DNA from: Heliopora coerulea
Lineage: Eukaryota; Cnidaria; Anthozoa; Scleralcyonacea; Helioporidae
Direction: 5' to 3'
Length of the DNA stretch: 64,000 nt
Assembly: GCA_030142905.1 (NCBI GenBank)
Contig: JASJOG010000602.1
Coordinates: forward strand, 29,074 to 93,073
The translations under genes were made by a program, and so were the position numbers. The notes beneath the pieces were generated by a model. The model was not told the origin of the DNA, made no database searches, and saw only the letters and a list, made by a program, of their open reading frames with translations. Below, piece by piece: positions 28,554 through 39,830 of the stretch; the first letter of the stretch is position 1, and each line of letters begins with the position of its first letter.

Positions 28554-28804
28554 TTAATCTCTTATTGCTTTGAATAATCTATCACAATACTGGCACTTTA
28601 TTTGGACATCTAGGAAATATCTATGAATTTCTCTATGTAAAGCATTGTAATCACATGAAACAATATATTTATAATTATTTAATTCATAACGTTTCAGGGT
28701 TTGTTTCTGGTTTTCAGATAATGCACCATCCCCTTTTGGAGTTTTTAATTCGATACATAAACCTTTATATTTTTTGTAGAGATTACCAATAATAATATCA
28801 GGTT
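28554..28804 (-). pseudogene. VRR-NUC half of BRO-N/VRR-NUC fusion gene (Polinton-2), 3' part
   Basis: The minus strand encodes PDIIIGNLYKKYKGLCIELK, PKGDGALSENQKQTLKRYE and YKYIVSCDYNALHREIHRYF: the VRR-NUC fold of the PD-(D/E)XK nucleases, with catalytic-type PDI and E-L-K residues. A CQYC pair and the stop (28554-28556) follow. The gene is cut at 28804 by the RTE-like element; the upstream half resumes at 40540. BRO-N domains bind DNA and VRR-NUC domains cut structured DNA, so a replication or recombination role is inferred. Confidence 0.7.
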
Positions 28805-29136
28805 TAATTGCAAGTTTATGACTTCAGGAATTGTTGACCCTGCCTACATGAGACTCAAGTTCAACTGGCTCCGGTTGATAGCACTTGGTATGGGCCCCTA
28901 CTCAGGGTGACAAGTTGCCTGCTTCCTTGTAGGTAATGCCTTTTTAGGCAAAGGCTAAGGGTCCTCCCCTAACAGAAAAGATTGGTGCCAGGAAGGGCAT
29001 CTGGCCATAAAAATCTCAAGCTTCAAAAACACTCAATATGGCAGTCAAGGAACATGGGCATGGTACAGCCCAAAATATCATGTAGGGGTCCCCATCTCCC
29101 CTCGATAAAACTCAAGATGGGGAACCCGAGAGAAGC

Positions 29137-30786
29137 GTGCATAGGGGAAACCCCATGCATGATGTACCACATAGACCTCGGCTCATAAGGTTTGGGTCAT
29201 GGAATGTAGGGAGCATAACAGGAAAATCAAGTGAAGTGGTGGTGTTGGAAAGGCGGAGACATGATGGAAGGGTGGAAACACAAAGATGGCGAGAGGAAAG
29301 AGTGCACGGTACAAGTTTCTGTGGCAAGAATGTCCTGAAGGGATTCATGGTGTGGAGGTGTTAGAGTCAGAGGAGTTTGTGGATAAGGTAGTTGAAGTGA
29401 AGTGTATGAGCAAACATTTGATGATGGTGAAGCTGGTAATTGGGAAATGTCTGATGAATGTGATATCAAGTTATGCGCCACAGGTTGGACAAACCCAGGT
29501 TGAAAAGGACATGTTCTGGAATGCTGTGTATGACTTAGTAGAAAGGCTGAAGAAGGAAGAGATGGTGGTTCTTGGTGGAGAGTTGAATTGGCATGTTGGT
29601 AGAGAAAGTGATGGGTATAAAGGAGTACATGGAGGGTTTGGCTATGGTATTGGAAATATGGAGGGTGAAACAATCTTGGAGTTTGGAGATGCAATGGATA
29701 TGATTGTATGTGGAACCCAATTTAAGAAGGATGACAACAAAATAGTGATGTATTCGTCAGGTGCATCAATGAACCACGATTGACTACCTGATGATACGTG
29801 AACAGGACAGGAAATATCTCTGGGATGAGAAAGCAATTCCTTGTGAAGAAGCAGTATCACAACACCATCTGATACTGGCCGATATGAAGGTGAGGAGTGC
29901 AGTGAAAGCCCAGAAGAAGAAATTCCAACCAAGGAGAAAGGTGTGGAGGCTGAATGATGATAATGTGCAAAGGCAATTCCAGGATAAACTGGTTATGGGG
30001 GAGGTGGGGCATCGTGATGCAAATGTGGTATGGGAGAAGACAAGAGATTGTTTGTTGAATGTGGCTAGTGAGGCATGTGGATGGACAAAAGGTCCACCAA
30101 GGCATTTGCAAACATGGTGGTGGAATGAAGAGGTTGAGAAGAAGGTAAATCAGAAGAAGTTGAAGTTCAAGGCGTGGTGTTGGGCAAAAGGTAATATTGC
30201 AGAAAAGGCAATGATGAAAGAGTATGTAGCATCAAAGAAGACTGCAAAGAAAACGGTTGCTCAGGCCCAGCAGTGGGAGAGAAAGAGATAAGGAGAAAAG
30301 CTCAACACAGAAGAAGGGCAGAAATCTGTATTCAAGATAGCAAAGCAGATGGCAAAGGAAAGGCAGCATATGGTTGGAGTGAACAGCCTGAAGGATGAGA
30401 GCAGAAATATAGTTGTGAAACCAGAGATCATAAAGAAGAGATGGAGGGAGTATATGGAGCAACTATTGAATGTAGAGAATGGTTGGGATGGAATTATAGA
30501 ATGTGGGATAGTTGAAGGACCAAGAGAACTTATCGCAGAGGTGGAAGTAGGGAAGGCGATAGGGCAGATGAAAAGTAGGAAGGCAGGGGTCCGACAGAAT
30601 TGGTGGATGAGATTATGTGTGCAGCTGGTCAGGTAGAGGTGAAGAAGATGACGGCGATCTGCAATATGGTAGTGGACGAGGAAAAGATACTGAGGGACTG
30701 GGAGCTGAATACCCTTTTACCCATTTACAAGGGGAAAGGTGATCCATTGGAGTGTGGGCCACATAGGGCAATAAAACTGTTAGAAT
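29137..30786 (+). pseudogene. RTE-like ORF, endonuclease and RT 5' part
   Basis: AP-endonuclease-type start RFGSWNVGSITGKSSEVV, VISSYAPQVGQT and a GELNWHVG box (GDxN expected) appear in two frames, then linker (TWWWNEEVEKKVNQKK) and RT beginning (EYMEQLLNVENGW; AIGQMKSRKAG; NTLLPIYKGKGDPLECG). Many frame breaks. The style is that of 'craniofacial development protein 2-like' endonuclease-RT proteins. The frame is interrupted at 30800 by PLE-1 and resumes at 35013. Confidence 0.75.
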
Positions 30787-30898
30787 ACAGGATGAAGGTA
30801 ATCGTAACAAAAAGATCAGAGCCCAGCTCAGAATTCTTAGGTGTATCGCCATAGTGAAATAGGCAAGTCAAAAAGTTTTAAAAACATATTTACTGACG

Positions 30899-30925
30899 TT
30901 TCGTTGCCTCGTGCAACATCTTCAG
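30899..30925 (-). ncRNA. hammerhead-ribozyme-like core in PLE-1 left arm
   Basis: Inverse copy of the motif at 34847-34873: CTGAAGA, 5-bp stem GTTGC/GCAAC, then GAAA. Confidence 0.4.
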
Positions 30926-31060
30926 AGTGTAGGTTTACAGGGATGAGAAAAAAAACTATATATATGAATCTATAATTACATATTAGAATAATTAGACGGC
31001 TAACCAATAGAAAACTGGGAGACGTGACAGGAAGTGACATGCATACGGAAGAGGAAAGCA

Positions 31061-32791
31061 TTAGAATAGAGAAAGAGGTGTGGAAGAGATATTTTCGTTG
31101 AGAGACGGTTTGTATTTGGAAATAAGTAAACTCTCACGAATGAGGAGTTCAAAGTTAGAGGAAGACCTGCACGAAGAAATAATGGAAAAGTCGTTGGGAG
31201 AAATGGCGTGATTAGTCTGGCGAGTATGAGCCTGGATAGTGGAAGTAGGAAATGAAGTGGTTGCTCGTTTCTTACCCGTCAAAGGCGAAACCCCCATGTG
31301 TTCTGAGATACGCGTGTGTAAGTGGCGCCTTGTTTGGCCAAAATACAATGCTCCGCAGCATTGACACGTATATTTGTAGACAACACGCGATCTCATTAAC
31401 ATGGGGGTCCTGTCCTTGAAAGGGAAGAAACCAGACAACCGTCTTCCAGATTGAAAAATAAAGCGCAAAGTAACTTGTGGGAAAGCAGATGAACATAGTT
31501 TAGAGACCTGTGTTCGGATCTGTAGAGCATGTGATCCTGTGAAAGGAAGCTTAAAATAAATGATATTTTTCGGAGGTGAATCAGAATCTTTTGTGGGGGG
31601 ACAAAACAGACGATCAAGAAAACGACGGATGCAGCGATCAAGAAAAATCTCAGGATAACCATTCCTAAGCAATAATTTCTTAAGTTTAAGAACTTCAGCG
31701 TGAAAGTGGTGAAAGGAAGAGCATATTTTAAAGTAGCGATCAAGTAGAGTATAGACGAGACCACGCTTATACGATAACGGAACAAAACTATCAAAACTAG
31801 TGAATAAACCGGTAAAAGTAGGTTTCCGATAAACCGAAGTTGAAAAACCATCAGAACGATCAATCAAAGTGTCCAAAAAAGGAAGTGTAGAATCAATTTC
31901 TAACTCACTAGTAAACGTAATATTCGGATGCTGTGAGTTGAGATAATCTAGAAAAGGACGAACATGATTACGAGAGCGAAAAACAACAAAACAATCATCA
32001 ATATAACGACGAAAGAAAAGAGGTTTAAATTCTAGAGGGCAGTTGGTTAACCAACTACGTTCGTGGAAAGCCAAGAAGATATTAGCAAATAAAGGACCAA
32101 GCGGGGAGCCCATGGCCACACCATCGACTTGTTCGTAGAGTGAGTTGTTAAATAAAAAATGACCATTCTTAACACCTAAACATAACAATTTACGTAATTG
32201 AGAAACGGAAAAGCCATGATAAAGAGTGGCATTCTTAAAAGCTTTATTAATAATAATGTCAATGGTCTCGTCTAGTGGTACGTTAGTAAAAAGCGAGTTA
32301 ACATCAAAGCTCGCCATAAATATGTTATTAGTATCAAGGTTAGAAGCACGTAACTCCTCGAGGAACGAAAACGTATCGGAAATTATAAAAGGACTGCTTA
32401 AGAGAGGTGTGAGAATAGAAACGAGAAATTTAGAAAGGTTATAAGAGTGAGTTGAGATGGCAGAAAGAATAGGTCTAAATGGAAGGTTAGCTTTGTGCAC
32501 CTTAGGTAAGCCGTATAAAATGCCTGGTCTAGAGCCTGTTGGAGTTAAACGTTCGTATAGTTCCTCAGAGATTATGTTGTCCTTCTTAAGAGAGAGCAGG
32601 AAGTTGCGCAGGTGTTGTTCTCGGCGAAGCGTTGTCTTCAGCGGGTCGGATAAAAGTGGCTTGAATTTCGAGGTGTCGGCAAGAATGTCACTCATTTTAT
32701 TGTGGTAAACATCTTTGTCGACCAAGACGATTCCATTCCCTTTGTCTGGTTTCATGATTAAGATATTTGGGTCTTCTTGGCCTAACAACAA
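31061..32791 (-). CDS. PLE-1 reverse transcriptase/GIY-YIG protein, 5'-truncated copy
   Basis: 576 codons open. RT motifs FDVNSLFTNVPLDETI, GVAMGSPLGPLFANIF and YIDDCFVVF, then GIY-YIG nuclease (VVYKYTCQCCGALYFGQTRR..RISEH) near the end. It lacks the first about 88 residues of the plus copy; its first codons (MLLGQE) are created by the junction. Against the plus copy I noticed one amino-acid difference (Val/Met in GLPKxHKANLPF), so the copies are very recent. Confidence 0.85.
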   Translation of the reverse strand: MLLGQEDPNILIMKPDKGNGIVLVDKDVYHNKMSDILADTSKFKPLLSDPLKTTLRREQHLRNFLLSLKKDNIISEELYERLTPTGSRPGILYGLPKVHKANLPFRPILSAISTHSYNLSKFLVSILTPLLSSPFIISDTFSFLEELRASNLDTNNIFMASFDVNSLFTNVPLDETIDIIINKAFKNATLYHGFSVSQLRKLLCLGVKNGHFLFNNSLYEQVDGVAMGSPLGPLFANIFLAFHERSWLTNCPLEFKPLFFRRYIDDCFVVFRSRNHVRPFLDYLNSQHPNITFTSELEIDSTLPFLDTLIDRSDGFSTSVYRKPTFTGLFTSFDSFVPLSYKRGLVYTLLDRYFKICSSFHHFHAEVLKLKKLLLRNGYPEIFLDRCIRRFLDRLFCPPTKDSDSPPKNIIYFKLPFTGSHALQIRTQVSKLCSSAFPQVTLRFIFQSGRRLSGFFPFKDRTPMLMRSRVVYKYTCQCCGALYFGQTRRHLHTRISEHMGVSPLTGKKRATTSFPTSTIQAHTRQTNHAISPNDFSIISSCRSSSNFELLIRESLLISKYKPSLNENISSTPLSLF

Positions 32792-34709
32792 ACTGGACTT
32801 TTGCGACTTTCTCGTGCCTTTCGAGTTCCTTCACAGACAACTTACGAAAGAAGAAATCTATAAACACTCTGGTTTTAACGAAGATCACTTCAGGACCAAA
32901 CTGAAGGACATCGCCTTATCAGGTTACCGAAACTTCTCACCACCAAATTTTTTGTTGACACGCGAAGACTACCAGATTTTGAAAGGACTAAAAGAAGACC
33001 CAAATATCTTAATCATGAAACCAGACAAAGGGAATGGAATCGTCTTGGTCGACAAAGATGTTTACCACAATAAAATGAGTGACATTCTTGCCGACACCTC
33101 GAAATTCAAGCCACTTTTATCCGACCCGCTGAAGACAACGCTTCGCCGAGAACAACACCTGCGCAACTTCCTGCTCTCTCTTAAGAAGGACAACATAATC
33201 TCTGAGGAACTATACGAACGTTTAACTCCAACAGGCTCTAGACCAGGCATTTTATACGGCTTACCTAAGATGCACAAAGCTAACCTTCCATTTAGACCTA
33301 TTCTTTCTGCCATCTCAACTCACTCTTATAACCTTTCTAAATTTCTCGTTTCTATTCTCACACCTCTCTTAAGTAGTCCTTTTATAATTTCCGATACGTT
33401 TTCGTTCCTCGAGGAGTTACGTGCTTCTAACCTTGATACTAATAACATATTTATGGCGAGCTTTGATGTTAACTCGCTTTTTACTAACGTACCACTAGAC
33501 GAGACCATTGACATTATTATTAATAAAGCTTTTAAGAATGCCACTCTTTATCATGGCTTTTCCGTTTCTCAATTACGTAAATTGTTATGTTTAGGTGTTA
33601 AGAATGGTCATTTTTTATTTAACAACTCACTCTACGAACAAGTCGATGGTGTGGCCATGGGCTCCCCGCTTGGTCCTTTATTTGCTAATATCTTCTTGGC
33701 TTTCCACGAACGTAGTTGGTTAACCAACTGCCCTCTAGAATTTAAACCTCTTTTCTTTCGTCGTTATATTGATGATTGTTTTGTTGTTTTTCGCTCTCGT
33801 AATCATGTTCGTCCTTTTCTAGATTATCTCAACTCACAGCATCCGAATATTACGTTTACTAGTGAGTTAGAAATTGATTCTACACTTCCTTTTTTGGACA
33901 CTTTGATTGATCGTTCTGATGGTTTTTCAACTTCGGTTTATCGGAAACCTACTTTTACCGGTTTATTCACTAGTTTTGATAGTTTTGTTCCGTTATCGTA
34001 TAAGCGTGGTCTCGTCTATACTCTACTTGATCGCTACTTTAAAATATGCTCTTCCTTTCACCACTTTCACGCTGAAGTTCTTAAACTTAAGAAATTATTG
34101 CTTAGGAATGGTTATCCTGAGATTTTTCTTGATCGCTGCATCCGTCGTTTTCTTGATCGTCTGTTTTGTCCCCCCACAAAAGATTCTGATTCACCTCCGA
34201 AAAATATCATTTATTTTAAGCTTCCTTTCACAGGATCACATGCTCTACAGATCCGAACACAGGTCTCTAAACTATGTTCATCTGCTTTCCCACAAGTTAC
34301 TTTGCGCTTTATTTTTCAATCTGGAAGACGGTTGTCTGGTTTCTTCCCTTTCAAGGACAGGACCCCCATGTTAATGAGATCGCGTGTTGTCTACAAATAT
34401 ACGTGTCAATGCTGCGGAGCATTGTATTTTGGCCAAACAAGGCGCCACTTACACACGCGTATCTCAGAACACATGGGGGTTTCGCCTTTGACGGGTAAGA
34501 AACGAGCAACCACTTCATTTCCTACTTCCACTATCCAGGCTCATACTCGCCAGACTAATCACGCCATTTCTCCCAACGACTTTTCCATTATTTCTTCGTG
34601 CAGGTCTTCCTCTAACTTTGAACTCCTCATTCGTGAGAGTTTACTTATTTCCAAATACAAACCGTCTCTCAACGAAAATATCTCTTCCACACCTCTTTCT
34701 CTATTCTAA
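32715..34709 (+). CDS. PLE-1 reverse transcriptase/GIY-YIG protein, longer copy
   Basis: 664 codons. An upstream region (FLHRQLTKEEIYKHSGFNED) precedes the RT: catalytic YIDD near residue 350, GIY-YIG domain near residues 560-590 with GALYFGQTRRHLHTRISEH. The first about 25 codons are translated from the truncated partner read backwards, so the true start is probably missing or near 32.8 kb. The rest appears intact. The GIY-YIG nuclease is thought to nick target DNA for reverse transcription. Confidence 0.88.
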   Translation: MSTKTIPFPLSGFMIKIFGSSWPNNKLDFCDFLVPFEFLHRQLTKEEIYKHSGFNEDHFRTKLKDIALSGYRNFSPPNFLLTREDYQILKGLKEDPNILIMKPDKGNGIVLVDKDVYHNKMSDILADTSKFKPLLSDPLKTTLRREQHLRNFLLSLKKDNIISEELYERLTPTGSRPGILYGLPKMHKANLPFRPILSAISTHSYNLSKFLVSILTPLLSSPFIISDTFSFLEELRASNLDTNNIFMASFDVNSLFTNVPLDETIDIIINKAFKNATLYHGFSVSQLRKLLCLGVKNGHFLFNNSLYEQVDGVAMGSPLGPLFANIFLAFHERSWLTNCPLEFKPLFFRRYIDDCFVVFRSRNHVRPFLDYLNSQHPNITFTSELEIDSTLPFLDTLIDRSDGFSTSVYRKPTFTGLFTSFDSFVPLSYKRGLVYTLLDRYFKICSSFHHFHAEVLKLKKLLLRNGYPEIFLDRCIRRFLDRLFCPPTKDSDSPPKNIIYFKLPFTGSHALQIRTQVSKLCSSAFPQVTLRFIFQSGRRLSGFFPFKDRTPMLMRSRVVYKYTCQCCGALYFGQTRRHLHTRISEHMGVSPLTGKKRATTSFPTSTIQAHTRQTNHAISPNDFSIISSCRSSSNFELLIRESLLISKYKPSLNENISSTPLSLF

Positions 34710-34846
34710 TGCTTTCCTCTTCCGTATGCATGTCACTTCCTGTCACGTCTCCCAGTTTTCTATTGGTTAGCCGTCTAATTATTCTAATATGTAATTATAG
34801 ATTCATATAGTATATAGTTTTTTTCTCATCCCTGTAAACCTACACT

Positions 34847-34873
34847 CTGAAGATGTTGCACGAGGCAACGAAA
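34847..34873 (+). ncRNA. hammerhead-ribozyme-like core in PLE-1 right arm
   Basis: CTGAAGA (canonical CTGATGA with one change), perfect 5-bp stem GTTGC/GCAAC closed by ACGAG, then GAAA and CGTC. Hammerhead motifs in Penelope-like terminal repeats are established knowledge; the changed core base means activity is doubtful here. Confidence 0.45.
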
Positions 34874-35012
34874 CGTCAGTAAATATGTTTTTAAAACTTT
34901 TTGACTTGCCTATTTCACTATGGCGATACACCTAAGAATTCTGAGCTGGGCTCTGATCTTTTTGTTACGATTACGCTTTCCGCCCGGAAAATCAATAGAC
35001 AGGATGAAGGTA

Positions 35013-35952
35013 TTTAAAAGGGTTCTCGAGAGAAAGTTGAGAAGGGAAGTAAATATTGATAGCATGTAGTTTGGATTTATGCCAGGGAAGGGGACAGCAG
35101 ATGGGATCTTTGTGGTATGACAGATGCAGGAGGAGTTTTTGGCAAAAAAAGAGACCATTATATTACACATTTGTGGATCTGGAGAAGGCATTTGATAGGA
35201 TACCAAGAGAAGTGGTTAGGTGGGCATTGAGGATAATGAATAAGAAAGTGAGAACATTGGTGAAAATGAAGCATGGAAACAGTGAGGAGTTTGAGGTGAA
35301 GGTTGGGGTACATCAGGGATCGGTTCTGAGTCCATTACTGTTTGTGGTTGTGATGGAGGTGCTGATGCAATATGTCAGGGAGGGCCTGCTGTGGGAGGTG
35401 TTATATGCTGACGATTTAGTTCTCATGGCTGAGAGCATTGAGGAACTTAAAGGGAAAGTGCTGCGGTGGAAAGAGTGCATGGAGGCGAAAGGGTTGAAGA
35501 TGAACGTTGGTAAAACAAAGGAGATGGTGTCAGGGACGAATTGTCATGATGTTGAAAGACTGGGGAAGTGGCCATGTATTGTATGTGGAAAAGGTGTTGG
35601 GAGCAATTCTGTCAGATGTACGGGATGCAGTGGATGGGTACACAAGCGATGCTCAGGTGTGAAGGGCTCTCTGGTTAGAACTGAAGATACGTTTGTGTGC
35701 AAAATGTGTGAAAGAGCAAGTAATGAAGAGGATAGGGTCTGGGAAATGGAGTTTACTTAGAGAATGTTGGAAAGGTTTGATACCTGGTTGATATGCTGAA
35801 TGGGGTGGAGGAGCGAATTCTGCATCTGTGGCAAGGGTGCGTTGTGTGTGGGGGAAGTTTAAGGATTTATCAGGGATCTTGACAAGGAAGGAAGTGTCAC
35901 TTAAACTGAAAGGGAAGCTTTATGTGACGTGTATAAGGAGTGCAAAATGGTG
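35013..35952 (+). pseudogene. RTE-like ORF, RT 3' part with PHD-like zinc finger
   Basis: Begins with FKRVLERKLRREVNID directly after the PLE-1 target duplication. It then reads YYTFVDLEKAFDRIPREVV, GVHQGSVLSPLLFVVVMEVL and YADDLVLMAES (catalytic box), and a C4HC3-like finger, CIVCGKGVGSNSVRCTGCSG then CSGVKGSL and CKMC. The long frame (35056-35760) is intact, but the start region has stops. Interrupted near 35952 by the CR1-like element. Confidence 0.8.
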
Positions 35953-36071
35953 TTCCGACATCTTCCGCACCATCTCGAACTGGAGTAAAGATGGTGGTTT
36001 ATCTTGCTCTCTTAAAAATTTAAGTAATTTTCAAATTTTCTTGTATACATATTCCTTAATTTTACTGAATT

Positions 36072-36542
36072 ATGGATCAAACGTCATTGGAGCAATTAAT
36101 GAGTAAACTTTTGGATAAAGTTGATAAATTGGAAGAGTCGATCACTTTCTTGATTAAGGAATATGATGATTTCATTCTGAAAATAAAGAGTCTAGAAGAA
36201 AAGAATACTCGTCTTGCTGAAGAGAATGTATGCCTGAAGGCTGAGTTACAAAATGCAACCAACAACCTGAAGATAATCAAACAAGAATTGAATAATGCTG
36301 AAAAATATTCAAGAAGAGACTGTATCGAGATTAAAGGAATACCCATTCAAAGAAATGAAGTTTATAATGAGGTGGTTAAAAAAGTTGGTAATCTAATTGG
36401 CATTGAAGTCAAAGACCAGGATATCTCGGTAATTCATTGCCTTGCTGCTAAGTCGAACAGCCATGCGGGTGCCTTAAGGAATGATTCAGCAATAATAGTG
36501 AAATTTGTTCAAAGAGATGTGCGAGATAAATTCTATACTTGA
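36072..36542 (+). CDS. CR1/L2-like ORF1: coiled coil plus RRM-like domain
   Basis: The N-terminus is a long coiled coil (LLDKVDKLEESITFLIKEYD through KSLEEKNTRLAEE). Then YSRRDCIEIKGIPIQRNEVY, the start of an L1-ORF1/transposase_22-like RRM, is followed by a CTD-like stretch (AIIVKFVQRDVRDKFY). It ends early (156 aa), and related coding continues past the stop, so probably truncated. Likely an RNA-binding chaperone of the element. Confidence 0.65.
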   Translation: MDQTSLEQLMSKLLDKVDKLEESITFLIKEYDDFILKIKSLEEKNTRLAEENVCLKAELQNATNNLKIIKQELNNAEKYSRRDCIEIKGIPIQRNEVYNEVVKKVGNLIGIEVKDQDISVIHCLAAKSNSHAGALRNDSAIIVKFVQRDVRDKFYT

Positions 36543-36789
36543 AGGAAATATCTTCGAGGAAAGTCGACAAAAGATATTGGACTGACGAGAGTAACAGAAC
36601 ACAAAATATATATTGGAGAAAGTCTCACACACCAGAATCGTAAACTGTTTTTAATTTATGCTTAAAGCGTAAGAAACATCTAAAATACAAATTTATTTGG
36701 ACATCAGTTGGAAATATACTATTACACATGGAAGAAAATAGTCCAGTAATTACTGTCTTGGAAACAAAGGACCGTGACAAAATCCAATA

Positions 36790-39700
36790 ATGAGCCTGAC
36801 GATTGAGATGCGTATTGTATATTATCATAATTGTATGAAGCCATTTATTCTCCTGAGCTACAAGATTAATTTACCTCAACTGGACTTGATTCAAGTTTTG
36901 AAATGTCAAAATAATATTTCTAATCTTGATCCTGATCTAAATATCCCAAGTCAGTCTAATTTTAAATATTATACTACTCATGAATTTCAAACCAATACCA
37001 TACATGAATGTATCTCATCTGTCCATTTTTCAGTCTTACACTCTAATATAAGAAGTCTAAATTCTAATTTTGATAATTTCATACAAATGTTGTCAGAATT
37101 TTCTTCCAACTTTTCGATAATAGGTCTACCGAAACCAGATTGAAAATGACTCAGGAGAACTTGTGTAACCAATTTTTAGATGGCTACACATTTGTCTCTC
37201 AACCTAGTCTATCTAATGCTGGAGGTATTGGCTTTTTTGTAAATGATAGTCTTTGTTATAATGTCAGACATGATCTCTCTGAAACAGTGGTAGGGTATGA
37301 AACTCTTTGGATTAAAATCCAAAGCAATCTTAACCATAATATTATTTGTGGTGTGATCTATAGACATCCACATAGTGATATTTCAACTTTTATGACCTCC
37401 TTAAACAAAACTCTTGACAGGATTAATAATGAGTAAAGGTTTGGTGTTTTGATGGGTGATTTCAACTTAAATCTGCTAAATTGTGACTCCCATGCACCTA
37501 CAGAAGAATTTTTAAGTACTTTAGGTACTTATTTCTACAACCCTTATATAGTTCAACCTACATGTATAACTCATCACTCAGGTACTTAATTGATAATATT
37601 TTCTTAAATTCTTTAAGTCACCATAAAATCAGCAGAAATGTTATTTATGATTTATCAGATCATCTTCCTAATTTCCTTATTTTAAGTAAATTGTCCACTT
37701 TACCTAAACATTTTGAACTATTTATAAGAGATTACTCTAAATTTAATGAATTGAATTTTGCCCAGGATGTGCAGGCTGCCGATTGGGCCAATAACTCCTC
37801 TAATAATGATGTAAACTTATCAAACATTTTTGATAAACACATCCCAGTCAAGAAAATGAGTAAAAGGCAAATTAAGTGCTTTTCTAAACCATGGATAGCT
37901 CTTGGTATTAGAAAATCTCTATAAATAAAAAATAATCTCTATAGGAAGTTTATCAAATCACAATCAATTTATTATCATTCCAAGTTTAAGTTGTATAGGA
38001 ATAGATTAAGTCATCTTGTACAAATTAGTAAAATTAATTATTATAATAACTACTTTAGTCATAATAAAGCACATATTAATAATATTTGGAAGAGGATTAA
38101 ACCAATAATTTCTTTGAAACCTTTGAGGAAAAGTATACCATCTAAGATTCTTGTTGACAATAATGTAATAACCGATGTGTATTTAATAGCTAATTCGTTT
38201 AATGCTTTTTTTATTAATATTGGCAATAATCTTGCTAACAGTAGCCCAGCAACATATGCATCTCCTTTGTCATTTATGCCAGAATCTAGACAATTTAATA
38301 CTTTTTTTCTAAATTCAATTACTGCAAATGAAATTGCTGAGGAAATAAGTTACCTTAAGACTTCAAAGAGTAGTGGTCCATTTAGTGTGCCGGTAAAAGT
38401 ATTGAAATTAATTAAAAAACATATATCTATACCCTTAGAAACAATATTTAATTGCTCTATCTCTACCTGATAAATTTAAGATTGCTAGTGTTATTCCGGT
38501 TCATAAACAAGGTTCACAACTCATTCTTAATAACTATCGACCCATCACATTACTTTCAATTTTTAATGGACTCCTTGAAAGGCTAGTCTGCAGACGGCTA
38601 AAGGGCTTTGTTGCTAAACATAATTTACTATATGAAAAGCAGTTTGGTTTTAGGTCGAGTTATTCTACACTGCATGCAGTCCTTTCCATTATAGATAAAA
38701 TTCAAAATGCCATTGAGGATGGCAAATATTCTTGTGGAATTTTTTTTGACTTATGGAAAGCATTTGACATTGTGGACCACCAAATTCTATTACAAAAGCC
38801 TGAATATTATGGAATCAGAGGCATGGCAAATGATTGGTTTAAATCCTACTTAGATAATAGGAAACAGTTTGTTTCTCTGGGCAGTGTTAAATCTGACATG
38901 TTCCGTATTTCTTGTGGAGTACCGCAGGGTTCGGTGCTGGATCCTATTCTTTTCTTCCAATTGCTCCGAAATTTTAGATTTTCATTTGTTTGCAGACGAT
39001 TTGAATATTTTTTATACTGATAATAATTTATTGAGTTTGGAGTTATCTATCAATGGTCAAATGAAATGTGTTAGTACATGGGTATGTGCAAATAAATTGT
39101 CACTCAACATCGAAAAGTCTAGTTTTATTATTTTTCATCCAATTCAGAAAAGAATAGATATTAGTTTTCAGGCGATATTAAATGATCAAATTCTAAAATG
39201 CGAGTATAAAACAAAATATTTAGGTGTAGTCATAGATTGCCACTTGAATTGGAGGTATCATGTTTCCCATATATCAAAGAAAATTAAACATAATATTGGT
39301 GCGATTTCAAAAATTTTTCATTTTGTTAATTTGGATATTCTTAAAGGCCTTTATTATGCTTTGGTGTATCCATACTTGACTTATTGTTTAATTACTTGGG
39401 GTAATACTTACCATTGTACATTAAATCCACTTTTTATATTTCATAAAAAGATCGTTAGGTTAATTACATTTTCTGATTATCATGATCATACTAATCCTTT
39501 ATTTATAAAACTAAAGATTATTAAGCTGTATGACCTTGTTCACATATTTACTGCTGTCTTCATGTATGATTATCGTTATGGAATTTTGCCGAAATCATTT
39601 GACACTCTTTTTCTAGATATAAAACATGGCCATGATACAAGACTTGCCTCTAGGTCTCATATTCAATTCCAAAAAATAGAACTAATTATGGAAAATTTAA

Positions 39701-39830
39701 TATAAGATCTGTTGGTGCAAAGACTTGGAATTCGCTCAGTGAATCTACGAAAAAACTTACAAAATTTCGGTTTAAAGCGGATTTGAAAAATGGTATAATT
39801 AATCAGTATATCGATTCTAGTTGAGATGTT
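36790..39830 (+). pseudogene. CR1/L2-like ORF2, endonuclease plus RT, several frameshifts
   Basis: Frames in order: SVLHSNIRSLNSNFDNF (endonuclease start), GVIYRHPHSDISTFM, GVLMGDFNLNLLNCD, YDLSDHLPNFLIL (catalytic SDH). RT follows with NNYRPITLLSIFNGLLERLV, FGFRSSYSTLHAV, GVPQGSVLDPILF and FADDLNIFY, and the C-terminus to 39705 and beyond (TYCLITWGNTY). At least five breaks. Not functional. Confidence 0.8.

Larger units (their letters stand above)
30801..34998. mobile_element. palindromic Penelope-like element (PLE-1)
   Basis: Two nearly identical copies lie head-to-head: a 5'-truncated minus copy (30801 to about 32780) and a longer plus copy (about 32780 to 34976). The 3' ends face outward. 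ACAGGATGAAGGTA (14 bp) flanks it at 30787-30800 and 34999-35012. About 22-27 bp between the inverted arm and the right duplication are unique to the right end. RT plus GIY-YIG identify a Penelope-like element, and inverted 5'-truncated partner copies are typical of this class. Confidence 0.9.

Noticed and set aside
29227..29694. 155-aa leftward frame.
   Set aside because: Antisense shadow of the RTE-like endonuclease region; composition biased, no domain.
31396..31863. Long overlapping frames inside PLE-1 (also 33907-34374, 32226-32444).
   Set aside because: They are shadow frames of the RT genes, duplicated because the element is palindromic.
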